DNA from: Methylobacterium sp. J-070
Lineage (GTDB): Bacteria; Pseudomonadota; Alphaproteobacteria; Rhizobiales; Beijerinckiaceae
DNA: 64,000 nucleotides
NCBI RefSeq assembly: GCF_022829385.1
Contig: NZ_JAKSXX010000066.1
Location: 43,024-107,023 of the forward strand
Direction: 5' to 3'
The position numbers were made by a program, and so were the translations under genes. How positions within the stretch are numbered: position 1 is the first letter of the stretch; each line of letters begins with the position of its first letter. The notes beneath the pieces were generated by a model that was given only the letters and a program-made list of their open reading frames with translations, was not told where the DNA came from and ran no database searches. Positions 39,304 through 48,858 of the stretch are shown one piece after another.

Positions 39304-39354
39304 CATGGAAGATGGCGCGCAAGAAGCCGTCACCCGGTGCAGCGGGAGGATACG

Positions 39355-40653
39355 ATGGGCGGCTCGCTCGAACAGGCTACCATGCGGCGCGTCGCGTGGC
39401 GCCTCATCCCTTTCATCTGCCTGCTGTACTTCGTCGCCTTCATCGACCGCGTGAACATCGGCTTCGCGGCGCTGACGATGAACAAGGATCTCGGCTTCTC
39501 GTCGACCGTCTTCGGGTTCGGGGCCGGGGTGTTCTTCTTCGGCTACTTCCTGTTCGAGATCCCCTCGAACATCATCCTCGACAAGGTCGGCGCGCGGCTG
39601 TGGATCGCCCGGGTGATGATCAGCTGGGGGTTTCTCTCGGGAGCCTTCGCCTTCATCACCGGAGCGACGAGCTTCTACGTCCTGCGCTTCCTCCTCGGCG
39701 CCGCCGAGGCCGGGTTCTTCCCGGGCATCATCCTGTATCTGAGCTTCTGGTTCCCGGCCCGCTACCGCGCCGCGGTGGTGTCTCTGTTCATGGCGGCGGC
39801 GCCGCTCTCCGTCCTGTTCGGCTCCCCCGTGTCGAGCCTGCTCCTCGAGATGGACGGTCTCCTCGGCCTGCACGGCTGGCAGTGGATGTTCCTGGCCGAA
39901 GCGCTCCCGGCCGTCATCCTCGGCATCGTGGTGCTGTTCTACCTGACGGATCGACCCGAGAAGGCGACCTGGCTGGCCGACGAGCAGCGGGCGTGGCTCG
40001 TCGCCGAGATGGAGGCGGAGCGTGCCGGCAAGCGGGCGAACGCCCGGCACAACCTTCTGAGCGGGCTCGCGGATCCGCGCGTGCTGGCCCTCGCGCTGAT
40101 CTACTTCGGCACGTCCGCCGGCCTCTACACGCTGGGAATCTGGGCGCCGCAGATCATCAAGGGCCTCGGCCTGTCGACGATGCACGTAGGCCTGCTCAAC
40201 GCCGTGCCGCCCACCGTCGCGGTGGTGGCGATGGTGCTCTGGGCGCGCCATTCCGACAGGACGGGCGAGCGCACGTGGCACGTGGTCATCGCCTGCCTTG
40301 CCGCCTCGCTCGGTCTGGTGCTGGCGGGGGCCGCCAGCACCGTGGTCGCCGTCATCGCCGCGCTGAGCCTCGTCAACGTCGGGATCAGCGCCGCCAAGCC
40401 GCCGCTCTGGGCCATGCCGACCATGTTCCTCTCCGGCTCCGCGGCCGCCGTGGGCATCGCCACCATCAACGCGATCGGCAACCTCGGCGGCTTCGTCGGC
40501 CCCTGGGTGATCGGCTGGATCAAGGACCGGACCGGCAGCTTCGCGGGCGGCCTGATGTTCGTAGCCGGGCTGCTCGTCGTCTCGGCCATCCTGACTCTCG
40601 TCGTCGCCCGCGCCGGGCGGCGCAGCGCACCCGCGGGGGTCGTGGCGCGCTGA
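39355..40653 (+). CDS. MFS transporter, anion:cation symporter type (tartrate/dicarboxylate-like)
   Basis: A 432-residue transporter with twelve membrane helices. The motif FIDRVNIGFAALTMNKDLGF at the first helix and GYFLFEIPSNIILDKVGARLWIAR between helices 2 and 3 (only parts quoted in order) are characteristic of the ACS family of organic-anion symporters that includes tartrate and phthalate carriers. ATG 39355 has the ribosome site GGGAGGATACG, identical to that of the amidohydrolase two genes later. It should import the substrate of the dehydrogenase encoded 91 nt downstream. Confidence 0.9.
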   Translation: MGGSLEQATMRRVAWRLIPFICLLYFVAFIDRVNIGFAALTMNKDLGFSSTVFGFGAGVFFFGYFLFEIPSNIILDKVGARLWIARVMISWGFLSGAFAFITGATSFYVLRFLLGAAEAGFFPGIILYLSFWFPARYRAAVVSLFMAAAPLSVLFGSPVSSLLLEMDGLLGLHGWQWMFLAEALPAVILGIVVLFYLTDRPEKATWLADEQRAWLVAEMEAERAGKRANARHNLLSGLADPRVLALALIYFGTSAGLYTLGIWAPQIIKGLGLSTMHVGLLNAVPPTVAVVAMVLWARHSDRTGERTWHVVIACLAASLGLVLAGAASTVVAVIAALSLVNVGISAAKPPLWAMPTMFLSGSAAAVGIATINAIGNLGGFVGPWVIGWIKDRTGSFAGGLMFVAGLLVVSAILTLVVARAGRRSAPAGVVAR

Positions 40654-40744
40654 AGTTCCCCCGGTCGCTTCGATCGTTCACGGTCGCACGCTTCCGCCGC
40701 AAGACCGACGACCCCTTTGGCACAAACCGTTCAGGAGACTCATC

Positions 40745-41824
40745 ATGACGAAGACCTATACGATCGCGGCCATCCCGGCGGACGGCATCGGCGTCGAGGT
40801 CATCGCGGCCGGCATCGAAGTCCTCGACGCACTGGCCGAGAAGACCGGGTCGTTCAACTTCCGCTTCGACCATTTCGACTGGGGTTCCGACTACTACAAG
40901 GCCCACGGCGTCATGATGCCGGCCGATGGCCGCGAGCAGATCCGGAACCACGATGCGATCTTCTTCGGTGCCGTGGGCGCGCCGGACGTGCCCGACCACA
41001 TCACCCTATGGGGCCTGCGGCTCGCGATCTGCCAGCCCTTCGACCAGTACGCCAACGTCCGGCCGACCCGGATCCTGCCGGGCATCACCAGCCCGCTGCG
41101 CCACGTCTCGGGCCCCGAACTCGACTGGGTGATCGTGCGCGAGAACTCGGAGGGCGAATATGCCGGGGTCGGCGGCCGGGTGCACCAGGGCCATGCCAAC
41201 GAGGTCGCCACCGACGTCTCGATGATGACCCGTTCGGGCGTCGACCGGATCATCCGTTACGCGTTTCAGCTCGCGCGGTCCCGGCCGCGCAAGCTCCTGA
41301 CCGTCGTGACCAAGTCGAACGCTCAGCGCCACGCGATGGTCATGTGGGACGAGATCGCCGCCGAGGTCGCCAAGGACTTTCCGGACGTGACCTGGGACAA
41401 GATGCTGGTCGACGCCATGACCATGCGCATGGTGACGAAGCCCGAGACCCTCGACACCATCGTGGCCACCAACCTGCACGCCGACATCCTGTCGGACCTC
41501 GCCGCGGCCCTCGCCGGCTCCCTCGGCATCGCCCCCACCGCCAACATCAACCCGGAGCGCACCTTCCCGTCGATGTTCGAGCCGATCCACGGCTCGGCCT
41601 TCGACATCACCGGCAAGGGCATCGCCAACCCGGTCGCGACCTTCTGGACCGCCTGCCAGATGCTGGAACACCTCGGCGAGCCGGCCGCGGCCGAACGGCT
41701 GATGCGCGCGGTCGAGCGTGTCACTGCGGATCCGGCTCTGCACACGCCCGATCTCGGCGGACGCGCGACGACCCGGCAGGTCACCGACGCGGTCATCGCG
41801 GCGATCCGGGGTGACAACGCCTGA
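40745..41824 (+). CDS. Tartrate dehydrogenase / D-malate dehydrogenase (isocitrate dehydrogenase family)
   Basis: A 359-residue NAD-dependent beta-decarboxylating dehydrogenase. It has the family fold markers IPADGIGVEV, the substrate loop IVRENSEGEYAGVGGR, the catalytic Lys in TKSNAQRH and the metal-binding Asp residues in NLHADILSDLAAAL. GSLGIAPTANINPE and EPIHGSAFDI complete the cofactor site. The sequence is closest by eye to TtuC/DmlA enzymes, which oxidise tartrate, malate or related hydroxy acids; 3-isopropylmalate activity is less likely. It lies between a matching transporter and an amidohydrolase. Confidence 0.9.
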   Translation: MTKTYTIAAIPADGIGVEVIAAGIEVLDALAEKTGSFNFRFDHFDWGSDYYKAHGVMMPADGREQIRNHDAIFFGAVGAPDVPDHITLWGLRLAICQPFDQYANVRPTRILPGITSPLRHVSGPELDWVIVRENSEGEYAGVGGRVHQGHANEVATDVSMMTRSGVDRIIRYAFQLARSRPRKLLTVVTKSNAQRHAMVMWDEIAAEVAKDFPDVTWDKMLVDAMTMRMVTKPETLDTIVATNLHADILSDLAAALAGSLGIAPTANINPERTFPSMFEPIHGSAFDITGKGIANPVATFWTACQMLEHLGEPAAAERLMRAVERVTADPALHTPDLGGRATTRQVTDAVIAAIRGDNA

Positions 41825-41993
41825 GGCGGACCATCGTGGAGGCCGCCGGGAAACCGGCGCCTTCCTCCAGGCGTTCGAACCGGACGCGCTTCGTAGCCGC
41901 CGCTCTCCGGACCGCCGATGCGGCCGGTCCAGCCTCTGTCACACAGGAGGGCCGCCGCACGCACGGCAGGTCCCGCAGCATCGGGAGGATACG

Positions 41994-42953
41994 ATGACCT
42001 CATGGAACCCCAGCCGGCGCGGCGTCCTCGGCGGTGCCGCGGCGGCGGCCATCGGCGGCTCGCTCGGCGCGGACCCGCGACCCGCCCACGCCCAATACGC
42101 CGTCCGCTACTCGACCGGCAGCGAGGCGCCGACCTTCAAGGTCCCGCCGAACGCCACGGATTGCCACTTCCACATCTACGACAACCGCTTCCCGCCAGCC
42201 CCCGGTGGTCTTCCGGCGCCCGACGCAACTCCGGACTACTACCGGGCGCTGCAGGCACGCATGGGCACGAGTCGCGGCGTCGTTATCCAGCCCTCGCTCT
42301 ACGGGATCGACAACCGCCCGACGCTCGAAGGCATGGCGGCCCTCGGCCCGAACTTCCGCGGCGTGGTCGTGGTGAACCCCTCCGTGAGCGATGCGGAGCT
42401 CCGTCGGATGCACGATCTCGGGGTGCGCGGGATCCGCTTCAACCTCGCGCAGGCGGGGGCCACGACGCTCGACATGCTGGAGCCGCTGTCGCGGCGGGTC
42501 GACGCGCTGGGCTGGCACTGCCAGATCAACATGACGGGCGCCGATATCGCGGCCGCCGCCGACACCTTCCTCAAGATCCGCGGCAAGCTGGTCTTCGACC
42601 ATCTGGCCCATTGTCCGCAGCCGGCCGGCGTCGCGAGCGACACGTTCAAGCTGATGCAGCGTCTCCTCGACCAGGGGAACACCTGGGTGAAGCTGACCGG
42701 CCTCTACGCCGACACCAAGGTCGGGCCGCCCACCTACGGGGATGCGGTCGCGGTGGCGCGCGCCTTCGCGGCCGCGGCACCGACGCGGTGCGTCTGGGGG
42801 ACCGACTGGCCGCATCCCACCGAAAGCCAGTCCAACAAGCCCGACGACGCCCTGCTGCTCGACCTCCTGCCGACCTTCGTTCCCGACGAGGGAACCCGCA
42901 CCCGCATCCTCGTCGACAATCCGGCCGAGCTCTACGACCTCCCGAAGAGCTGA
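41994..42953 (+). CDS. Amidohydrolase-2 family hydrolase (PDC/lactone hydrolase-like), Tat-exported
   Basis: A 319-residue TIM-barrel hydrolase. It has an N-terminal twin-Arg signal (SRRGVLGGAAAAAIGGSLG). The metal/substrate motif DCHFHIYD is near residue 54, with FDHLAHCPQP in the middle and WGTDWPHPTES near the end. The pattern fits 2-pyrone-4,6-dicarboxylate hydrolase and sugar-lactone isomerase/hydrolase relatives. With the transporter and dehydrogenase it probably opens or releases a dicarboxylic substrate outside the cytosol. The gap after the dehydrogenase is 169 nt. The 3' end overlaps the opposing histidine kinase gene by 22 nt. Confidence 0.85.
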   Translation: MTSWNPSRRGVLGGAAAAAIGGSLGADPRPAHAQYAVRYSTGSEAPTFKVPPNATDCHFHIYDNRFPPAPGGLPAPDATPDYYRALQARMGTSRGVVIQPSLYGIDNRPTLEGMAALGPNFRGVVVVNPSVSDAELRRMHDLGVRGIRFNLAQAGATTLDMLEPLSRRVDALGWHCQINMTGADIAAAADTFLKIRGKLVFDHLAHCPQPAGVASDTFKLMQRLLDQGNTWVKLTGLYADTKVGPPTYGDAVAVARAFAAAAPTRCVWGTDWPHPTESQSNKPDDALLLDLLPTFVPDEGTRTRILVDNPAELYDLPKS

Positions 42954-44698
42954 TCGGAGGCTGCCCCCGATGTCTGCGTGACGGCGGACGCGGGATCGCG
43001 GAACGACGTGAAGCGGTCCGGCTCATCGAGAGGCACCCGCAGGGCGCAGCGGACGCCATCGGGCGGAAATGTCAGGTCGACGGTTCCGCCGAGTTCCCGG
43101 CTGATGCCGCCCGCGATCAGGCGCGTGCCGAAGCCGCTGCGCCGGGTCTCCGCCACGGGCGGTCCCCCGCTCTCGCGCCATTCCAGGGCCAGGACCCGGG
43201 TGTCGTCGTCCGTCGCGGCGACGCGCCACCGGATGTCGATCCGACCGTTCTCGGTGGCGAGCGCCCCGTACTTGACGGCGTTGGTCGTCAACTCGTGGAT
43301 CGCCATGCCGAGCGCCAGGACGTAACGGGGCAACAGTTCGACGTCGGGGCCGTCCAGCGCGAAGCGGCGCACCGTCGCATCCTCGAACGGCGCGAACGCG
43401 TTCTCCAGCACCGCGCGCAGCGATGCGCCGCCCCAATCGTCCTGCGCCAGCAGGTCGTGCGTCTTCGACAGCGCCAGGATCCGCCCCTCCAGACGCACGC
43501 CGCCATCGTCGTCGCGCGGTCGCTGACGAACCAGTGACTGAACGGTCGCCAGGGTATTGCGCACCCGGTGATTGAGTTCGTGCAGCATCAGCGTCTGACG
43601 CTCCTGCAGGCGCCGGCTCCGGGCGATCTCGGCGCGCAACTCGCCCTCGCGCGTCTGGAGCGCGGCCGCCATGGCGTCGAAGGCCTCGCCCAGCTGACCG
43701 AACTCGCCGGGACCGGCGAGGCCGCTGCGCGCGTCGAGCGCGCCGGCCCGCCACGCCGCGGCGGTCTGGATCAGCCTCTGGACCGGCTGCCGGATGAAGG
43801 CGCGCCCGGCCAGCAGCGCCGCCGCGATCGCCAGGGCGGCGCCGAGGCCGATCAGCACGAGTCCGCGGCGAGTGGCGGCGTCGATATCGGCGAACGCCGT
43901 GGCCGGCGAGACCCCGACCGATACCGTGATCGAATCCAGCCCCCCGGGGCCGGTCTCGGCCACGGCGGTGATGCGTGGCCCGCCGTTGAGGCCGGGCAGA
44001 TCCGCCACGTCCCCACGATGTTGCGTCAGGGCCTCCCAGAAGGGCGGGGGAAGCGCCTTGCCGACCCAGTCGTCGTGGCCCGGCAATCGCAGGAGCACGG
44101 TTCCCCTCCGGTCGGCCACCGTCAGGACCGCGTCCGGCGGCAGTCCGGCGGCGGCTTGGCGGGCGGCCAGATAGGACAGGTCGATGCTGGTGATCACGAT
44201 GCCGTCCGCCCTGCCGTCCGAACCGGGGATGGCCAGGGCGAACTGGATGGTCGGCCGCCCGGTGACGCGCCCGGTCAGGACCTCGCCGACGGCGAAGCCG
44301 CCGGAGCGCATCGCCTCCTGGAAGTAGGACCGGTCCGCGACCGTGTAGGCCCCGGGTGAGGATCCGAGGGTGTTGCAGCGGATCCGTCCATCCGGGTCGG
44401 CGACGCCGAAGAAGAACGATCCCGGGACCTTGTCGACGACGCGTTTGAGATAGGCCGTGCAGCTCTGGGCATCCCGGTTTCGGATCACCGGCAGCTCGGA
44501 CAGCAGCCCGAGGATCTGTCGGGCCCCGCGCCCGAAATCGCCCAGGTCCGCGGCGACGCCGCGCGCGGTCCGCAGGGCGTCGCTGCGCACGGCGGCGCCG
44601 CGGGCGCTCCGCAGGGCGTATTCGTTGTAGCCCTGGATGGCGAGCGCCGGGACGAGGGCCAAAGCCATGAGCCCAACGATCCGCTTCGTCAGTGACAT
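42932..44698 (-). CDS. Membrane sensor histidine kinase, HWE type
   Basis: A 588-residue kinase. The first membrane helix is at about 6-24, a periplasmic double-Cache-like domain (30-270) contains VADRSYFQEAM and VLTGRVTGRPTIQFA, and a second helix lies near 285-305. HAMP is at about 305-360. The kinase core has the H-box ELNHRVRNTLATVQS, the N-box HELTTNAVKYGAL and the WRE signature (LEWRESGGP), with GFGTRLI as the G-box. HWE kinases often feed the general stress response in alphaproteobacteria. No response regulator is adjacent. ATG 44698 follows directly on a TTG codon. The 3' end overlaps the amidohydrolase gene tail to tail. Confidence 0.9.
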   Translation of the reverse strand: MSLTKRIVGLMALALVPALAIQGYNEYALRSARGAAVRSDALRTARGVAADLGDFGRGARQILGLLSELPVIRNRDAQSCTAYLKRVVDKVPGSFFFGVADPDGRIRCNTLGSSPGAYTVADRSYFQEAMRSGGFAVGEVLTGRVTGRPTIQFALAIPGSDGRADGIVITSIDLSYLAARQAAAGLPPDAVLTVADRRGTVLLRLPGHDDWVGKALPPPFWEALTQHRGDVADLPGLNGGPRITAVAETGPGGLDSITVSVGVSPATAFADIDAATRRGLVLIGLGAALAIAAALLAGRAFIRQPVQRLIQTAAAWRAGALDARSGLAGPGEFGQLGEAFDAMAAALQTREGELRAEIARSRRLQERQTLMLHELNHRVRNTLATVQSLVRQRPRDDDGGVRLEGRILALSKTHDLLAQDDWGGASLRAVLENAFAPFEDATVRRFALDGPDVELLPRYVLALGMAIHELTTNAVKYGALATENGRIDIRWRVAATDDDTRVLALEWRESGGPPVAETRRSGFGTRLIAGGISRELGGTVDLTFPPDGVRCALRVPLDEPDRFTSFRDPASAVTQTSGAASDQLFGRS

Positions 44699-45434
44699 CA
44701 AGGATGCCGTCCTGCTCCTCGGTACCCTCTCGGCGCGTTCCGGGACCTGGGCGCCAAGATAGGCGGCGGCCTCGTTTGGGGAAGCGCATGCAGGCGCGTG
44801 CCGCAGCGGCGGCCCGGTCGAACACGCCCGGGACGGAGATGTTCACGGTCTTGATCGCAGACGCCGACGCTTCGGCCAAAAGGAAAAAGGCAAAGCGAAG
44901 GTGGAGGCAGGTTTCCGATCGCAGCATGATCGGCCGGGCGTCTCGCGGGGGGCGTCGAGCCGGAACGGTGTCCTGTCCGGGACGCGTCGCATGCCCGTCA
45001 CTGCCCATCTATAGCGGCCGAGCTACGGCGAAAATTCCGGACCCTCCGCTTTCGTTCCGCACTCTCGCCCAGGTCGCGGCGGGCCTTCCAGCGTCCCGAC
45101 ATCAAGGCCGGGGGCACCGTCTGTCGGACGAACCGCGCCGCCTTCAGCAGGTCCGATCATGCCGCCCCGAGGGGCTCGCCGCGATGCGCGCGGGCACGGC
45201 CTCAGGCCCGGAACCTCAGCTGGCCGCTCTCTGACGTCCTGTTGCAGGAATGATACGGCGGGGCGGTTCCTCTATTGTCGGTGGAAAGACACCGCCTCAA
45301 ACACCCCGCGATGCGCATTTTTGTGCAATAGCTGTCGCAAGAAATAACGCCTTGGATTGGGAACCGCATCATAATGCACAAACGTTAGGCGTTGTGGAGT
45401 TGCGCGGTTCAGGGCCGCCAGAGGACACACCCCT
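44699..45434. other. Non-coding region upstream of the histidine kinase and phaZ
   Basis: No gene is supported. The left half is GC-rich with arginine-rich frames only. From about 45240 to 45420 the sequence becomes clearly more AT-rich (for example around TTTTTGTGCAATAG and CATCATAATGCAC), and it probably holds the promoter and a long leader for the PHA depolymerase gene. Confidence 0.4.
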
Positions 45435-46754
45435 ATGTTGTACCTGATGCGTGACGCCTACGATCAGCTGCTGTCGCCCATGCGGGTGGCGGCGGAGATG
45501 GCGCGGACGGTCTGCGAGAACCCGTTCAGCCCCCTGGCTTATGCGCCCAGCAGCCGTGCCGTGGCCGCCTCCTGCGAACTGTTCGAGCGCGCTACGCGCA
45601 CCTATGCCAAGCCCGCCTTCGATCTGGGGGTTCCGGAACGCGTGGTCTGGGAGCGGCCGTTCTGCCGGGTCATCGCGTTCGGGGAGCCGTCGACCAAGCC
45701 GAAGCTGCTGTTGGTGGCTCCGCTGTCGGGACATTACGCGACCCTTCTGCGCGGCACGGTCGCGGCCTTCCTCGAGACCCATCAGGTGTTCATCACCGAC
45801 TGGGCGGATGCCAAGAAGGTGCCGCTCTCGGACGGGCGCTTCGACCTCGACGATTACGTCGATTACTGCATCGCCATGTTCACGGCGCTCGGGCCGGATC
45901 TCCATGTCGCGGCCGTCTGCCAGCCCTCGGTTCCGGTCCTCGCTGCCATCGCCCGGATGGAAGCGGTGGACCATCCGCTGGTGCCGCGCTCCGCCGTGCT
46001 GATCGGAGGCCCCATCGATACCCGCCGCTCGCCCACGGCCGTCAACAGGCTCCCGCAGGAGCGGAACATCGGCTGGTTCGAGCGCCATTGCATCCATACG
46101 GTCCCCTGGACGCACCAGGGCCAGGGCCGTTCGGTCTACCCGGGCTTCCTCCAACTGGCAGGCTTCATCAGCATGAATCTGGACCGTCATCACACGGCCC
46201 AGTGGGACATGTTCAATCACCTCGTCCAGGGCGATGGCGACTCAGCGGCCAAGCACCGCGAGTTCTACGACGAATACCTCGCTGTGATGGATCTGACGGC
46301 GGAATATTATCTCCAGACCGTCGAGACGGTCTTCATCGAACATTGTCTGCCCAAGGGCGAGATGCGCCATCGAGGCGAGCCGGTGGACCTCGGGGCCATT
46401 CGGCGGTGCGCGCTGATGGCGATCGAGGGCGAGAAGGACGACATCACGGGTATCGGTCAGACCCGGGCCGCCCTCGAGCTGACGTCCAATCTGCCGGACG
46501 GGAAGAAGGCCTATCACCTTCAGTCAGGCGCCGGGCATTACGGCGTATTCAACGGCTCACGCTTCCGGGCCGAGATCGTGCCCAAGATCGTGGCGTTCAT
46601 GGCGACGCAGGGCGAGGCGCCCATCCAGCTCCCGCCGCCGGAAAGCGCCTCGATTGCCGTGCGCGGTGCCGAACCACGCCTGGAGGTGCCGGCGACCTTG
46701 ATCGCCGACAGCGTCGTCGCGGCGCGCACGCTCGCCGCGGAACTGCACGCGTAG
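45435..46754 (+). CDS. phaZ: Intracellular polyhydroxyalkanoate depolymerase
   Basis: A 439-residue cytosolic protein of the PhaZ intracellular depolymerase family (begins MLYLMRDAYDQLLSPMR). The alpha/beta-hydrolase nucleophile motif is AVCQPSVP, with Cys in place of the lipase Ser, as known for this family. The late His is in SGAGHYGVFNGSRFR. It mobilises stored poly-3-hydroxybutyrate granules. No signal peptide. It converges with the PAS-protein gene (22 nt apart) and stands alone, away from the phasin-like gene. Confidence 0.93.
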   Translation: MLYLMRDAYDQLLSPMRVAAEMARTVCENPFSPLAYAPSSRAVAASCELFERATRTYAKPAFDLGVPERVVWERPFCRVIAFGEPSTKPKLLLVAPLSGHYATLLRGTVAAFLETHQVFITDWADAKKVPLSDGRFDLDDYVDYCIAMFTALGPDLHVAAVCQPSVPVLAAIARMEAVDHPLVPRSAVLIGGPIDTRRSPTAVNRLPQERNIGWFERHCIHTVPWTHQGQGRSVYPGFLQLAGFISMNLDRHHTAQWDMFNHLVQGDGDSAAKHREFYDEYLAVMDLTAEYYLQTVETVFIEHCLPKGEMRHRGEPVDLGAIRRCALMAIEGEKDDITGIGQTRAALELTSNLPDGKKAYHLQSGAGHYGVFNGSRFRAEIVPKIVAFMATQGEAPIQLPPPESASIAVRGAEPRLEVPATLIADSVVAARTLAAELHA

Positions 46755-46776
46755 CGGCTGATCTCGCGGCGCGAGG

Positions 46777-47580
46777 CTAGTGTACCGTGCCGCCGAGCGC
46801 GACGCGTACGGCCTGCCGCTCCGGTTCGGCCGGCGGCAGACCCATCAATCGTCGGGCCTGCCGCTCGAGCAACGCGGCGCGCTTGTCGAGGACATCGCGC
46901 TGGCGCCGCCGTTTCTGCTCCAACTGGGCCAGGATCCGATCGCGCTCCGCCATGGGACCGGACCAGCCGTCGATACGCTCGCAATCGCTCAGGTACTCGA
47001 ATTCGACATCGGCGAGCGCAGCCAGGGTGACCTGAAGCAGACCTGTCAGATCATCGAGTTCCAGCCCCGTCCGTCGCGCGATCGGAGCCACCACCGTTCG
47101 CGGATCGGCGCAAGGGTCGATGGAAGCGTCGGCCGATGGCTCGACCGGATGATACCAATTCAACCGTGACACCCGGACCAGCACGTTCGAGACGGCGACG
47201 ATCGTACCCGACGCATCCCGCAACGGCGTCGGGTACGGCATGAACGGGATCCGCGTGCCGTCCGGCCGCTCCAGGATCGCCTGCGCCCCGCGCAGAGGCC
47301 GCCCCTCCTTGAGGGTCAAGGCGATCGGACTTTGATCGAAGGGCAGGACGACGCCCTCGAGGGTGAAGATGCGCCAGCATCCGCACCAGCGCGTCTTGCC
47401 GAGCTCGGGATGATAGCCCCACAGGTCGGCGGCCGCCTCGTTGTAGTAGGTCAGCCAGCCTTCCGCATCGGTCGTGTAGACGGGAGACCTGAACGTCTGA
47501 AAGACATCGGCCGGAGGCGGCTCGTAGTTCCATCCGCGATCGGGGCCGACCCAGTCGAAATCATCGTCGTCTGGAAACAT
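46777..47580 (-). CDS. PAS-domain protein
   Basis: A 267-residue soluble protein. An acidic N-terminus (MFPDDDDFDW) precedes a PAS domain at about 25-140, seen in SPVYTTDAEGWLTYYNEAAADLWGY and later IPFMPYPTPLRDASGTIVAVSN (quoted in parts). A C-terminal helical region (180-260) with many Arg/Gln/Glu could be a coiled coil. There is no kinase, GGDEF or HTH domain. It may sense small molecules or light and act on a partner protein. ATG 47580 is chosen; a longer open frame upstream is shadow-like. Confidence 0.8.
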   Translation of the reverse strand: MFPDDDDFDWVGPDRGWNYEPPPADVFQTFRSPVYTTDAEGWLTYYNEAAADLWGYHPELGKTRWCGCWRIFTLEGVVLPFDQSPIALTLKEGRPLRGAQAILERPDGTRIPFMPYPTPLRDASGTIVAVSNVLVRVSRLNWYHPVEPSADASIDPCADPRTVVAPIARRTGLELDDLTGLLQVTLAALADVEFEYLSDCERIDGWSGPMAERDRILAQLEQKRRRQRDVLDKRAALLERQARRLMGLPPAEPERQAVRVALGGTVH

Positions 47581-48858
47581 ACCGCACTCCCTCGACCGAC
47601 GGGCGAGGAGATGCCCGTCAAAGCATTCCGGTCGCCCCCCTCTGTCGCGGGTGCATGGAGCCAAGCCCGTCCGGGGACGAGTTCTGCTCTTCAAGGACGC
47701 AGGACGCGTCGCACTCCAGATCGTCCAACGATACGGGATTGTGCCTCGAAGCTCCCGGGGGCGGTTGCTCCTCGACGCCATAGCCGGCACAGACCGGCCT
47801 GGGCTCTCCCGCATTGCCTTGTACGGACACCGCTGTCTCGCACGAAGCTTTGATGACTTCAAGCGTGATTTTTCTAACGTCTTTGCGACTAAGGAGTATA
47901 TTCTTCCCAATATAGCAGATGTGCACAACTCGATTGCTGACGTGCCACTCCCGAACGTTCGCCTGTTTGCGGCATTGCTGTCGGACCCCTGCCGAAGATC
48001 ATCCGATCCGGGGCTGGGAACAGCGTCGCTTTGGTATGAAGCTGAGCGCATCGCGCCTTGACAGACATGCCGCTGACCGTCCGGCCAAGCAACACGAGGC
48101 GCTCGGCATCCTGTCAAATCACAGCTTCAGATCGTGACCGTCGACATCTGCAAATGGACCTGCCGGTACAAGAGCGCAGGCTCCATTCCGACCATGAACA
48201 CAGGGTGTCCGCGGCGGCATCAAACGCTTGGAACCTTCGAACGATGGCGGGCCGTTTGTCCGCGCCGACGCTGATGGCTGTATAGGAACTCGCGATGCGG
48301 CCGCTCGGCGCGGCGGTCCGGCTTTCGGCGGCCCCCGGATCCCGCTAGCCGCTTCGCCGGACCCAGCCCGCCGTTATGCCGTGGGTCGTGGGCTGGACGG
48401 AGGCATTCCCTCGGAGCGCTGGCCCAAGGTCGAGGTCCGGTCAGGACAGCAGCTTCATTCCGGAGCCATCCGGTCGCCGGGCCGGATTTCGAGAAGCCGC
48501 TGATGATCCCGTGTGCAAATAGGACGAAGTCCAAAATTCAGAAAGAACAAAGCGTGGCAACGACTTGGTGGGCGAGTGTCCGTCTGATTGTGTCCTGGAA
48601 AGGGGCGCAGAGAGCGTGAGGCCCGAGATTTTTCTGCCGAACGAAGGGATTAAAAAGTCTTCCAACCCGTTTGTCTTACACCTGAAAGAACAGGGCGATG
48701 TCACCCCCTATGTGGTGCAGCGTTTTTCAATCTAGTCGGCACGACAAGATAGGCCATTCCTGGTTATATACGTGAGTGTTGCTCATCCGATACATGATTT
48801 CATTCTGCATTGATCCATCCTGCGCCACCATTCTGGTCGCAGAGGGAAAATTGCAGTC
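47581..48858. other. Long intergenic region of 1.3 kb
   Basis: No convincing gene was found on either strand. Short frames are arginine/serine-rich or lack ribosome sites. The part from about 48500 to 48858 is more AT-rich and leads into the porin gene, so it likely contains its promoter and untranslated leader. Such a long gap is unusual here and may be a decayed segment. Confidence 0.4.

Noticed and set aside
44692..45234. 180-codon frame before phaZ
   Set aside because: Arginine-rich, no ribosome site, no domain, and its composition changes along its length with local GC.
48228..48503. 91-codon frame in the long gap before the porin
   Set aside because: No ribosome site, atypical composition, and overlapping frames on the other strand are equally long.
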